Source: Spongospora subterranea (taxonomy: Eukaryota; Endomyxa; Phytomyxea; Plasmodiophorida; Plasmodiophoridae). Taken from it: a DNA stretch of 32,828 nucleotides. A program made the translations under genes and the position numbers. The first letter of the stretch is position 1; every line of letters starts with the position of its first letter. A model generated the notes under the pieces. That model searched no databases. It had not been told where the DNA came from and saw only the letters and a program-made list of their open reading frames with translations. The stretch is taken from positions 1 to 32,828 of the forward strand of contig OUQQ01000436.1 of the NCBI GenBank assembly GCA_900404475.1, written 5' to 3'. Below are positions 21,089 through 30,590 of this stretch, in pieces.

Positions 21089-21148
21089 CGTTCATGAGTT
21101 GTTTGATCCGTTCATGAGTTGTTTGATCCGTTCATGAGTTGTTTGATC
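21089..21148. repeat. 20-bp tandem repeat, three copies
   Basis: gttcatgagttgtttgatcc is repeated three times without change, directly followed by a diverging half unit (attcgtaagct). It is a minisatellite seed in noncoding DNA. Confidence 0.9.
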
Positions 21149-21269
21149 CATTCGTAAGCTAGGTCAATGGTTCGGCAAACTTTCAATGTGCAAAATGTTT
21201 CAGAAATCTCGACCACGATTAATGGATGGAAACTGATGTTTTGAAAGGTTTTCAAAACAAACAAAGGCG

Positions 21270-21405
21270 TTGACCTATTGAATCATAACAGTTGTTGGCG
21301 TTCAATCCCAAATTAGGTCCTGAATGCTCAATTTGTTCTATCTACGTCGCTCGTCGAACCGAAAGAATCGAACCAGATAACCTATGCAATAATCTGCACC
21401 TCCAT
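21270..21405. repeat. 3'-flank repeat of the secreted family, copy B
   Basis: Diverged match to 7375-7505: aattaggtcctgaatgctcaa, aatttgttctatcta, gaaccgaaag, aaccagata and gcaataatctgca occur in the same order. It lies at the same side of the frameshifted secreted-protein relative as copy A does of the intact gene. Confidence 0.6.
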
Positions 21406-21507
21406 TGCAAACCAAACCGGCATTGATCAAATGCTCCTGACTTGAACTATTTATTGTTTGGCCCATTTTCATTCACAATCTATACACGATTACCAGACCG
21501 ACACCAC

Positions 21508-22010
21508 TTAGATCCCAATGGAGCTGGCAAAGCAGGAAAGCCAGACGATATTTCGAGGATACGATGGCTCAGTTTGTGAAGTGATCATGGGAAGTGCCAG
21601 CAGACCACTGATGAAGCAACACTGAATCCTTGACCGCTCCGCCATGTTCGTTCGGGGGGATGACAAAACCACATCGTGCACTAGTTGCCGCAACGCTTTG
21701 ACAAAGTATCGCCCAGTTTCGCATCAGACACATCAAGTGAACAAGGGCTCAGAATCGCCGTTAGACTTCGGGCCGATTCCGACGCCATTTGACGGATTGA
21801 GTTCTCGACCTGGTTGTAGGCGTCAATCTCGCTCAACGTTGCCTGTGTCAATGGCGATGAGAATCGCAAAGTGTTATCGTGCCGATCAATCAATACAAAC
21901 TGTCGACAACAGCAGAATGTGTTCGTCATCGGATGACCGATCGAAGGAATGGCGATGACAAAAGCGGCGACAGCCAGTAAATCACGTGATAATCTCAGTT
22001 GAAATTCCAT
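21508..22010 (-). pseudogene. Frameshifted relative of the repeat-bearing secreted protein
   Basis: The frame starting at 22010 opens with a signal-peptide-like segment (LLAVAAFVIAIPSIGHP). It then aligns by eye with one repeat unit of the 500-aa protein: IRQMASESARSLTAILSPCS corresponds to VRQMALTCAQSLSDILLPCS. The frame ends in a stop at about 21680. The homology continues in a second frame with RYFVKALRQLV (compare QYFVKTF), a TxxN-x-x-E-like block and CCFISGLLALPMI (compare SFFDDLPLRPSI), ending at 21508. A single small indel near 21700 therefore breaks the gene, unless a cryptic intron lies there. A minus-strand AATAAA is at 21450-21455. It holds only one repeat unit against three in the intact relative. 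Confidence 0.68.
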
Positions 22011-22997
22011 GATAAACCCCCCCGGAGGTTGCACCGAGCTGATGGGCCATTGCCACCAGGTCTTTTCTGCCGCCCCCGACGCTTCCGATGTTCCATCGGC
22101 TGGTTGCGACGTCGGGGAATGTTCCTGATGGAATCTCTCTCGAGTGTGGCGCGACGATCGTCATCGATCGACTGGAATCGCCGGTGTTGACACTGGCCAA
22201 GGTCGCGTTATTCGCATGGCGAAGAGTCGTCACAACTACAACCCATTCCGGATTCACAAATCGTCATCGGCGGACGATCGAGCGCGATTTTCAGCTCAGG
22301 GTTTCGATCGTCGGATTCGATTCCCGAATCCGAGATCCAGTACCAATAGTCAGCCAATTCTCTCGTGGTCCAACCGATTTCCTGCAGTGGTTGGCGAGCA
22401 ATCGCATGTTCGAGCGGATCAACGCGAACAACAGTTGATCACTTTGGCGGAACACGAATCTCGATCACGACGACCAGATCAGGTCACGACGTTGACTTCC
22501 AGAGCGATTGAGCCAGGTGCGACACGGCGACGCCCAACCGAGGAGACCGATATTACAACATGGGGAGATCGTCTCGATTGACCGGACATGTCCCGACATA
22601 TTGCCGAACGTTATCAGACTTGGTGTAGCTCTGGGGATCATCAGAGCGGTTCTGTATCTCCAAATCTCCCCAGTTCTGACCGGATCCTCCATCGGATCAG
22701 GTGCGGTGTCAGTTTCCCATCTGAAAACGGATGATATTCGTGATCCAGTTCGTGTTCGATATCGCTAACACCCTCTACCACAATCAATGTGATTAGCGTT
22801 TTGCGTTGGTGGAACACGTTGTGATCGACAATTTGAGCAGAAACCTGATCGAAACAGATGCCCGGCGCCATTGCGCCCGTGTCGTTAAGATTCAAGATGA
22901 CTTAACGACAGTCACAAGAACGCCTTCCAGACTCGCTGTGTTGGCAAGTTCGGCTGACTTTCGACCGCGATCAAACAAAGTTTCTCTGAAGGGGGCG
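22011..22997. other. No gene resolved
   Basis: Both strands have open frames of 60-145 codons (for example 22088-22438 plus and 22257-21982 minus) but none has a domain or repeated landmark. A minus-strand frame at 22895-22641 (CFDQVSAQIVDHNVFHQRK) looks protein-like. This is either decayed coding sequence or chance in GC-balanced DNA. Confidence 0.3.
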
Positions 22998-23095
22998 ATT
23001 ATGGATTGTATCACAGAAAGGCGCTGGTGTTCAAATATCATAATCGATGTTGAACCCCGATCTTCTACCTCTATCTAACGTCGACAGGTCAAACC
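22998..23095. repeat. 3'-flank repeat of the secreted family, copy C (partial)
   Basis: tgtatcacagaaaggcgctgg and tgttcaaatatca align with tgaatcccagaaaggcgtagg and tgctcaacatca near 7380-7412. The match fades toward 23095 (cctctatctaacgtcgacag). Orientation is the same as copies A and B. Confidence 0.5.
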
Positions 23096-24312
23096 GTTGG
23101 TATTTTCACCAGGTAACCGGGGCGATCAATGTGGGTAGTTCGCCGAACGCCATGTGGAAACCCAACACAACGCTGATTGACCTCCAACTTTCCGTTGCCG
23201 TCGCCATTTCCGCGTTCCGGTAGAGATCGCGATCGTGGGGTTTTACGGCCAGACGCGTCTCCGTTAGTTCCGGACGCCATCTGGACGTCATTGCACAGCT
23301 CCACACAATGGAATCGAAAAAGATCATATTGGGAAATGAGGTGACGACATCAACCGATGGACAATCAGATAATCGATCAACGTTCATTGGTGGTTCAGCT
23401 CCGTCGCCCATGAAACTATCGGGAGTTCCTTTGGGTTCTTAACCTTCGTATCGCCCTATATTGTTGTCGAGACACTCCCGGGCCTCAGTCCTGTTGCACA
23501 ACCGCGTTCGAAACGGGTGATGGGAACGGGGCGCCATTCGTGAAACGGACCGAGATTCCCCTTTTTCGGGGACAACACAGCCCATCTGACCCAATCCCAA
23601 CGAACGAACATCTCCCGCCTTAACGATGATTTAGTCCCGGCCCAAACCAGCAGTTTCCACCAGTGAACTGAGCACCACCTGTTAACTTGCTGAGAGTGCT
23701 CTCCATATACCGAAACTAACGAACGCTGTTCAACTCGAACTCCAGGAATGGTCAACCAGGATTGAGGGGAACGAGCACAGGCGCCCACGAGATGCGATTC
23801 GATATGGGGCGGCGTGTGTCGATGGGAGGTCGACCATTGTTGTTCTCCACGCCAGATATCGCGTCCAGCCCCAATTTCGGCACATCTCTCGCCCAACGCT
23901 GGACGATTCCGTCGATGAAGCGAGTTCCCGACCGGTCTCCTGGAATTCCCGTCGAAATGTCCAACGGGTCAAACAGCAACGGAAACAGCAGCTGAGTCGC
24001 CAACCGCATTCCCAGCGCCGTTGACGTGGTCCACGACATGGCGTTGGATGACACGATATGTCAAGGGCGTTGCTGTTGATTGACCTCAAGGCGATAACCG
24101 TCCTCCTCCTCGGATATACCCTGGTCCTGAACTAGGATTGTGTCAAAACAGTGTTCGCCTGTTCGCGGCAGATTAACATTCCAGGAATGACGTTCGTGGG
24201 AGTGGCAGAAACTATTAGCGGAAACCCGAATGAACATCGCGATCTCCGCAACGGAACTCGCGTCTGACGATGATAAACGACCACGAACAACAGACAAACT
24301 ACGATTGGTCAC
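23096..24312 (-). pseudogene. Disrupted protein-coding gene, unknown family
   Basis: A minus-strand frame from 24312 reads naturally (RHSWNVNLPRTGEHCFDT, ISEEEDGYRLEVNQQQR). It meets an in-frame TGA at 24061-24063 and continues in the same frame as MSWTTSTALGMRLATQLLF ... PKLGLDAISGVENNNGRPP ... APVLVPLNPG to a stop at 23752. The sense then resumes in another frame as LTIPGVRVEQRSLVSVYGEH down to 23456. Third codon positions are G/C-biased along this path. A further fragment (23411-23106) follows. It looks like one gene with a premature stop and a frameshift, or a gene with introns I could not place. The 3'-flank repeat at 22998-23095 suggests kinship with the secreted family, but I could not align the protein with it. 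Confidence 0.42.
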
Positions 24313-24626
24313 GAAGGAAGACCTTGAAGTAATGGAGACATTGGACGGTCGTCGACACCGTCACAATTTATTCATGGACGGAATCGCGATCATAACAAAG
24401 GACGATGTGTTGCCCGAGAGAGGACATGTTCAACCATCGACGTCGGGCCCAAATATCGTCGCCCGTCCTCGTGATCACCCGATCATGATATTCGACCTGG
24501 ACCAGAGGGTACAGGTGATCGAACCCGGGGGGGGGAACGACACGACAACACAAATCATCCCGAGATTGGGAGAGAGAGAGAGCGCCACCGCCACCGCCGC
24601 CGCGGCCGCCCTTAATCCCTCCAGGA
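24313..24626. other. Intergenic; G-run and GA repeat before the next gene
   Basis: No gene I would defend, although a 143-codon plus-strand frame crosses it. It contains a run of nine G at 24527-24535 and a GA repeat at 24568-24582, followed by CCACCG-type triplets directly upstream of the ATG at 24627. A promoter role for the GA tract is inferred from a similar tract upstream of 26724. Confidence 0.35.
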
Positions 24627-25352
24627 ATGGAGATGCGCCCTTCTCTTTCATCCCCCGATAACGGGGAGGACGCCGCCGCCTACCAGATCCTGTCCCGCCC
24701 CAAACTCCCCACGATCGGCAAGAAGAAACCGTCGTCGTCGCGGGGCGAATCCGTCGACGTCGACAACATCCGCGTGAGTTTCCCGCGACCGCCGCCGAAA
24801 TCCGTTGGCGAATCGCCCTGGAGTCTGGAGACGATCCCCGAGGATCGCAGCGTTGTTCCGGCCGATAATCATCACGCGCCGATGTCGCCCGGTCTGTCGT
24901 CGTCGGCGGAGACATCGTCGCCCGTTCATCCAACGCTGTCGTCGATGTTGGCGACGGTCCATCGCCACCCGTCGTCGAAAACGTCCACACAACTCCTCAA
25001 CCGCATCGACAACGTCAAACCGACCCGCCTCCACCGCTACGCCGAGATCGACGAGCTCAATCTGGGCGGAGCGAGTTCGGTCCCGACGACGGCGACCGAG
25101 GTGGAGGCGGAACAGGAGTCGCGTCATCGCCCGATCACGTCGTCGTGGCCGTTATCGTGGATGCCGTGCTGCTCGAACGTCGGCGGCGGGGAGGAGGTAG
25201 CCGCCGTCGAGAGGAATATGGCGTCGTCGTCGTGGCGGCAACGGGAGCGGTCGTCGCGGCGCCTGTTGAACGGCGACGACGAGAGCTCGAGCGCGGCGAC
25301 GATCTCGGACGATGACGAGGGCGCCACGTCGTCAACAAACAGAACTCAGTGA
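24627..25352 (+). CDS. Ser-rich, largely disordered protein, 241 aa
   Basis: One open frame with strong G/C preference in third codon positions, unlike the competing minus-strand frames. The first ATG is 24627; a second at 24633 would remove two residues. The protein is dominated by Ser, Pro, Arg and acidic residues, with SSS and PPP runs, and no membrane segment or signal peptide. The middle (residues about 119-147: STQLLNRIDNVKPTRLHRYA, then EIDELNLGG) is the most ordered-looking part. A WMPCC motif lies at about residue 178. The C-terminus is acidic with alternating Ser (DDESSSAATISDDDEG). AATAAA follows the TGA by 4 nt. No family recognised. A phosphoregulated or scaffold protein would be a guess. 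The start could instead be an internal exon boundary. Confidence 0.62.
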   Translation: MEMRPSLSSPDNGEDAAAYQILSRPKLPTIGKKKPSSSRGESVDVDNIRVSFPRPPPKSVGESPWSLETIPEDRSVVPADNHHAPMSPGLSSSAETSSPVHPTLSSMLATVHRHPSSKTSTQLLNRIDNVKPTRLHRYAEIDELNLGGASSVPTTATEVEAEQESRHRPITSSWPLSWMPCCSNVGGGEEVAAVERNMASSSWRQRERSSRRLLNGDDESSSAATISDDDEGATSSTNRTQ

Positions 25353-25356
25353 GAGC

Positions 25357-25362
25357 AATAAA
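25357..25362 (+). terminator. Poly(A) signal AATAAA
   Basis: AATAAA beginning 5 nt after the stop codon of the Ser-rich gene, as at the 547-aa gene. Confidence 0.5.
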
Positions 25363-25687
25363 GATACAATCTATATCGGTCCTCGATCTCCGACGCCAAA
25401 TCCAGGACCAACGCCCTCCCTCGTCGTCCTCTCCTGTGAACGACGTCGACAGGACACATCGGAATCGTTGCCGTGGTGGGGTTGTTCTTGACGTCAATCG
25501 GTTGTTGAATCAGTGCCCGTTATCGTCATTACCGTTGTTGAAAACACATTCGTTAATCACATCCTTTATCGCCATTTGCCCTTAACCAATCCGAACAGGA
25601 CATCGCGACCTCTGTTCCGTCGAATTCCGCTGTTGTTTTCAGGGAACAACACACGCTGTGAAGATGACGTCGCCCATATTATTTTTG
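25363..25687. other. Intergenic region between convergent genes
   Basis: Lies between the 3' ends of the Ser-rich gene (+) and the membrane-protein gene (-). Open frames here are short and I see no gene. Confidence 0.4.
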
Positions 25688-25693
25688 TTTATT
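25688..25693 (-). terminator. Poly(A) signal AATAAA (minus strand)
   Basis: Minus-strand AATAAA 4 nt past the TGA of the membrane-protein gene. Confidence 0.5.
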
Positions 25694-25697
25694 GGAA

Positions 25698-26144
25698 TCA
25701 GAGTAGAAGGCGTTTGGCGACCGCTTTGTGGAGCTGGATCAGGGGGAATATCGAGATGAACGTGGCAACGAACAGGACGGCGATCAGATACCCCCAGGCG
25801 CCAAGGAAATCCCATCGGGGGACGAGCCACATCGCGCCCGACACGAACGTCGTCACGATCGCCACAAACTTGGCCTGTTTCGCCACGAACGTGAACAGCT
25901 GCGTTCGCGAGCGCAGCGCGACGATGGCGGCGACCGACGAGAAACAGAGGGCGATGGTGGAGACGACCAGGGAGTACATCAACGGGTCTATCGTGATCTT
26001 CTGGCGCAGGGTGTCGCGCTGGTCGGCACTCCACACCCCCGTCAACAGGAACGCGTTGGCGAATACCCCGGCCAGGTCCACGAACGACGACACGACCACG
26101 CTCAGCTCCAACGACCAGAACACGCAACACGACGATCGGACCAT
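25698..26144 (-). CDS. Small four-helix membrane protein, 148 aa
   Basis: The frame is open further upstream, but I chose the ATG at 26144 (MVRSSCCVFWSLELSVVV) because it gives a compact protein starting at the first helix. The extension to 26264 is His/Pro/Arg-rich and lies in a less GC-rich stretch. Four hydrophobic segments are visible at residues about 11-38, 55-77, 92-108 and 113-136. The loop after helix 1 is charged (SADQRDTLRQKITIDP), and a basic C-terminal tail (QLHKAVAKRLLL) suggests a cytosolic end. There is no signal peptide separate from helix 1. Length and layout recall small tetraspan proteins, but no diagnostic motif is present. The gene converges on the Ser-rich gene and diverges from the ankyrin-RING gene across about 580 bp. 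Confidence 0.75.
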   Translation of the reverse strand: MVRSSCCVFWSLELSVVVSSFVDLAGVFANAFLLTGVWSADQRDTLRQKITIDPLMYSLVVSTIALCFSSVAAIVALRSRTQLFTFVAKQAKFVAIVTTFVSGAMWLVPRWDFLGAWGYLIAVLFVATFISIFPLIQLHKAVAKRLLL

Positions 26145-26693
26145 GTTTTGGGGATTAAATTGGCGGCGGTGGTGGTGATTAGAAATAGGATAACGGACGG
26201 GATTAGAATAGTGACCGGGGGGACGGAAACACACACGATCGGGAGTCGGAATCGCACTGGTCAATCAAACAACATTTGGGATTGATCACGATCTGTCAAT
26301 CGAACAACGACAGACGACACGTGTGACAGCGGTGGGGATTGGGAAACCAGATGCGATTGATGAGTGGCGACGACTGATCGAATCTGGTTCCGGATAATCG
26401 ATATCGATATGATAAAGGGTATCGCACGACAATGACGAGACCGGGGATCATCGACTCCTTCTTCGGGTCATTCCCCAACACATGTCGATACGGCGATCAA
26501 ATGTGGCGACGTTCTGTGCAATTGTGGTGGCGTCATCGGTCGTCGTTGATGATCTGGGTGGTGTGAAGAGGGAGCGGGAGCGAGAGCGACAGAGAGAGAG
26601 AGAGCGAGATGGGTCCTCGGGCGATGAGTCATGGCGCCATCGAACCCCTAATCGCGTCAAAAGGAGTCAATCGCCGCCCTCTCTCACACACAG
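26145..26693. promoter_or_regulatory. Divergent intergenic region
   Basis: Separates the minus-strand membrane-protein gene from the plus-strand ankyrin-RING gene. It contains two related short repeats (tcaatcaaacaac near 26260 and tcaatcgaacaac near 26297) and a purine tract rich in GAGAG at 26568-26611. No gene is convincing. Regulatory use is inferred from position. Confidence 0.4.
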
Positions 26694-26704
26694 TATATTA
26701 TTGT
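26694..26704 (+). promoter_or_regulatory. TATATTATTGT motif before the ankyrin-RING gene
   Basis: This exact 11-mer ends 19 nt before the ATG at 26724. The same 11-mer occurs at 30943-30953, ending 10 nt before the start codon of the phosphodiesterase gene. In GC-rich surroundings such an AT-rich match is unlikely to be chance. It may be a core promoter or initiator element. Confidence 0.45.
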
Positions 26705-26723
26705 TTATTCGACGACCAAAGCG

Positions 26724-28675
26724 ATGACCGGTGGCGATGACCCATCCCGGTCCCGTCCCGATCACAACCCGCGCCGCTCCTCCTACCAGCTCATCATCGG
26801 CGACAGTTTCCGCTCGATATCGGCGCGCTCGTCGTCGGCGACGTCGTCGCCCGAGCGCCGCTCGATCGCCACGATCAACCGGAACCTGTTCGCCAACGCC
26901 CTCCTGCTGGCCGGGCGCGGCGACCTCCACTCCCTCAAGCGGATCGTGTCACAATCCCCCGACCGCTTCGACCTGAATTCGTGCAATCGTCACGGGTGGC
27001 GCCTGATCCACATCGCCGCCGAAGCCGGTCACCTCGATCTGGTCCTGTGGCTCCTGCAGTCGGGCGTCGACGGCGACGTTCGCGACAACCGCGGCTGGAG
27101 CGCCATGATGTTGGCGGCGAGTCGCGATCACTTCACCGTGATTCGCGCCCTCATCCTGAACGGGTGGACGCGATCGCTGGCGATCGCGATCCGCGTCGCG
27201 TCCGCCAACGACGCCATCGCCACGCTGGCGGTGCTGTTGGCGGCGCAGCAATCCGATCGACGGCGGCGCTGCGCGCAGCGGTTTTGCCCCGTTTACCTGG
27301 GCGCCGGTCGGCGACATTACCGGGCGGTCCAGGCCCTGGTCCTGGCCGGATACGGGAGCGGGTGTGTCCGGCGACAGATGGCCGGCGATCCGGTCCTGCG
27401 CGAGGCCGTTGATCGGGCGATCGCCGCCAAGATCATGATCGATAAGGGCGTCACCGGGATTATGTTATCGGCATTGAATCACGATCAAGGTCCAGATCAC
27501 TTCACGTTTTGTATTTTCACGAAAAACCAAAACAAATTTCTCGTTTTTTTGTTTCAATTTCACAATCTGTTTTCAAAGTATTTCCGTTCCCCATTTCGAA
27601 ACCTTTCGTGTTTGTGCTTCACAACGAATTTCTCCGTTTTCAAATTCAGCTGTCAATTGTCGGCCGTTGAACTCATTGTGGAGATGGTCTGGTCCGATCA
27701 GGGTCGATCCGCGTTCGTATCGCGTTGTCGCGCGATGGGATCCAGGTCCGCCTGCGCCGCCGACGGAACGTGTGGCTGCGGAAGCGGGTGTCGCCCATCC
27801 TGCACACGTTCGGCTACGAGGAGCCGATCCGCTTCGTGTCGGGCGACGTGATCTCGTTCGGCGGCGTCGTGGCCGTGCAACTCGACCCCGATCGGCGGAT
27901 GACGCCCGACCACGTTCGACTGGCGATCGACCACTATCGCCAGGGCCTGTCCGAGACGTACCTGGTCGGCGTCGAGACGCACGCGCTGCGCGCGATCGTT
28001 CGCGATCAACTGCCCGATCTGATCGCCCAACGCCACGCCAATCACGCTCTGTTGACCAACGCCGTCGCCGACGTCACCGACGTCAATCGCGTCGAATCCG
28101 ACCTGGAGACGCTGAACGCGATTGTCGCCGAGCGGATCGCGATCCGCGACCGGATCAGGGACCTGGTGCGGCGGATCGAGCGCGACCGCGTCCTGATCGA
28201 GGACGTGGGCGTGGTGCTGGACCTGGCGCAACAGCGCCTGGACGCGAATCGCGACTTCGACGGGGTGATCGAGCAGCGGGCGCGGATCCAGCGCGAGCTG
28301 CAATGGGTCTACCGGGGGCGATCGGTCATGAACGAGATGATCATCCCTGGGGTCGCCGATCTCCTTCACCGTTCGCGACCGGTTCTCGACATCGAACCGG
28401 AGTCGGTCACGATCGGCGTCGGGTCGACGGCGACGGCGACGACGACGACCGTGGTGACGACGATGACGACCGTGACCGACGTCGCCCAGCACGTCGCCAA
28501 GAACGGGATCTGTTTCCGGTGCGATGGCGCTAGGGCGTCGGTGGCGCTGGCGACGTGCCGCCACGTTGGCCTGTGCGTCGCCTGCGGGTCCGATCGCAGA
28601 CGACGGCGGTCGACGCGCTGCCTGACCTGCCACGATCAGGTCGACACGATCATATCACAGCTGTCGACACTGTAG
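26724..28675 (+). CDS. Ankyrin repeat / coiled-coil / RING finger protein, ~579 aa (2 exons)
   Basis: Exon 1 is 26724-27489. It encodes a disordered start and then ankyrin-type repeats at residues about 58-85, 89-119 and 122-150, the clearest being RHGWRLIHIAAEAGHLDLVL. I infer a GT-AG intron at 27490-27701 (212 nt, markedly AT-rich), which joins the two reading frames in phase 1. Exon 2 (27702-28675) encodes a conserved-looking basic segment (GIQVRLRRRRNVWLRKRVSP), a charged helical region likely to form a coiled coil (about 375-460), and a C-terminal RING. The RING ligands are C526-x2-C529-x11-C541-x-H543-x3-C547-x2-C550-x11-C562-x2-C565, a C3HC4 arrangement. RING proteins of this type are E3 ubiquitin ligases, with ankyrin repeats binding substrate; that role is inferred. 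AATAAA lies at 28734-28739. The alternative is two separate genes, with the second starting near 27725. Confidence 0.72.
27490..27701 (+). other. Inferred intron of the ankyrin-RING gene
   Basis: Begins GTCCAG, ends GATCAG, and is rich in T, unlike the flanking exons. Removing it fuses the two frames without a stop. It is longer than the other introns proposed here (58-65 nt), so other splice sites within the AT-rich stretch are possible. Confidence 0.5.
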
Positions 28676-28733
28676 AGAGAGAGTGAGGGAGATCGCCCTT
28701 CGTCCTCAGAGAGAACGGTGATCGATAGATTAA

Positions 28734-28739
28734 AATAAA
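28734..28739 (+). terminator. Poly(A) signal AATAAA
   Basis: AATAAA 59 nt past the TAG of the ankyrin-RING gene, after a GA-rich 3' UTR. Confidence 0.5.
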
Positions 28740-28759
28740 CCGCAAAACGCGCTGACGAT

Positions 28760-29450
28760 ATATTATATTGGTTTTGCGATATCGGGTGTCTTTCTGTGGT
28801 CATCAGCGCCATCAAATATCGGTGGCGATCTCATTATGGCTTCGCCCTCACCCGCCCTTTGGCGTCGTCGTGTGTTCCTCCGTTCACGATCCGGTGTTGG
28901 AGCTGACGTTCGCTCCCAAGATCAATCGGCGGCCGCGATCGCGATTGTATTATGGGGCCGGGGCGTTGCGGTGTCGTCGGCGACGGCGGATCGAGGAGCG
29001 CTCAATCTGGGCGACGACCAGGTCGACGATGGGGAATATTCCTGTTCCGGATCGGCGACACCATTTCGGGATTGAGAAACGACCACGACGTGGCGAGGTC
29101 GAGGGCGATGGGTGGACGGAATGGCGAAGGGGAGACGGCGACGACGAGGAACAGGGAGATGGGATTTACCACCAGAATGCGATCACGATAGCGACGTTTC
29201 GTCGAAATGACCCGATTATGGCTGTCGATATCGAGCAATGAGAGTGTGTCGGCGGCGAAGGGGACCTGATTTGATGGCGATGGAGATCGGGATAGAACAT
29301 GTTCATCACAACCTGCGGAAATCGTTTGACTATATCGTAAAGGTTCTGGCGTCGTTAGAAATCCAGTTTCATTCGATCATAACAGGTCCCACTAACAGCA
29401 GTTCTGTTCCGTTTGATCGAAAACGCCGAAAAAAAGTGATTTAGTGAAAC
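28760..29450 (-). other. Coding-like region, gene model unresolved
   Basis: The minus strand from about 29180 to 29010 reads DRILVVNPISLFLVVAVSPS and continues SPFRPPIALDLATSWSFLNP with very strong G/C third positions, suggesting a real exon. A second segment, FPIVDLVVAQIERSSIR (about 28989-29039), and then RLILGANVSSNTGS near 28890-28940 lie in another minus-strand frame, and introns could connect them. A plus-strand frame (28768-29241, 157 codons) covers the same DNA with a reasonable composition. I could not decide between strands by eye, so no CDS is called. Confidence 0.4.
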
Positions 29451-30590
29451 AATTGCTGAATAAGATTCGGCGGCGTCGTCTGTGATTGACGATATCGGGT
29501 CTGGACGATCGATCAGCGAGAAATGTGGAATGGGAATATCGAACGGATCTGGCCCCGACACCGACGGTGATCCCAATAAACCCCTCTCGATTCGACATCC
29601 GACGACGACCGATGACTTGGGCAATCACCGCGACACGACACGATCTGGTGACGATTCGCCATCGACGTGGTGTGGTTGGACCTGCCACACCCTCCTTGAG
29701 ACGATGGATCAACGACAGGGATATCTGTCAATTCCCCAAAACCAGACGTTCGTCAGCGGAATCGTCGGAATCAGTGCCCTTTCTTGTCGACATATCGCTG
29801 TTGACAGTTGGGAAGGTCGTGACCCTTTGTTCGCCATCTTGATGTTGGTCCTTGCTCCTCTCCCGCGTCGTTTCCGCCGGTGGTTCCGAGCGACGTTCGC
29901 CGAGCGTTCGCTGCCCTGGGACGTCGGGCGGCGGCGCGTCAATCTGTTATGAGATATCGGATCTGGCCAGGACGTTGGACGTTGAGGAGGTAGTCGACCG
30001 CAGCGCATTGCCCAGCAGCAATGCACAGCCAACGCCGCTTTACACCAGACTGTTCGGAGGCGAAGGCGATGACCAACGTTTGACGACGGGAAATGGGGTC
30101 GTCCCGTGCCTGAATCATCGCTAGAGGAGGTGGGTCGTATGCCCAAGAGGGGACGCGATACGACCGAAGGGAGAGGTCCATGGGCAGATCGTTGGGAACC
30201 GGTAATGGCGGGAGAGAGGTGGCGGGCGCCGATCCAACGAAGAGTAGTCGAACAGCCGGGCGGGGCGACATGGCGCCATGAACGGGCCGCGCTTCTGGAC
30301 GAGATGACGTCCCCCGAGCACGACCGGCACACGACCCCGCCCCAGGACGTGACGCTGGTCGGAATTGAACGGGTTTGGATTATCGTCACGAGCCCGTCCA
30401 GCTCGATCATTGTCCTGGCAAGAAGAGGAAGGAGGAGTGGCGTTGCTACAGGGGCCACAACCACTGCAACGTGTTGCCGAGCGCCATTCCGGTTCGGCAG
30501 ATTGCTGTTTTAACCCCTTTATCCGTTTGCGATTACAGCTGGGGATCGCTGTTACGGTAAATCAACGCGATCTGGACCATTTTCAGATAA
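29451..30590. other. Coding-like region, strand and splicing unresolved
   Basis: All three minus-strand frames and two plus-strand frames are open over long parts. The best plus path is SDLARTLDVEEVVDRSALPS (about 29945-30110), then from about 30139 PKRGRDTTEGRGPWADRWEP through EHDRHTTPPQD. A candidate 53-nt GT-AG intron at 30350-30402 would then lead to LDHCPGKKRKEEWRCYRGHN, ending at a TAA at 30558-30560. The best minus path is the 251-codon frame 30464-29709 or RRQTLVIAFASEQSGVKRRW within 30271-29939. Third-position G/C content does not separate them. At least one gene probably lies here. Confidence 0.4.

Noticed and set aside
24313..24661. 143-codon plus-strand frame 24230-24661 as the first exon of the Ser-rich gene
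   Set aside because: No consistent splice joining it to the frame at 24627 was found, and its codon bias is weaker.
24648..25127. Arg-rich minus-strand open frame
   Set aside because: Antisense to the Ser-rich gene, whose third codon positions and poly(A) signal are better; the Arg richness comes from reversed tcg/gac triplets.
27667..28633. Long overlapping frames on both strands, 288 and 311 codons
   Set aside because: Shadows of the RING exon, created by high GC and G/C third positions; the C3HC4 spacing fixes the true frame.
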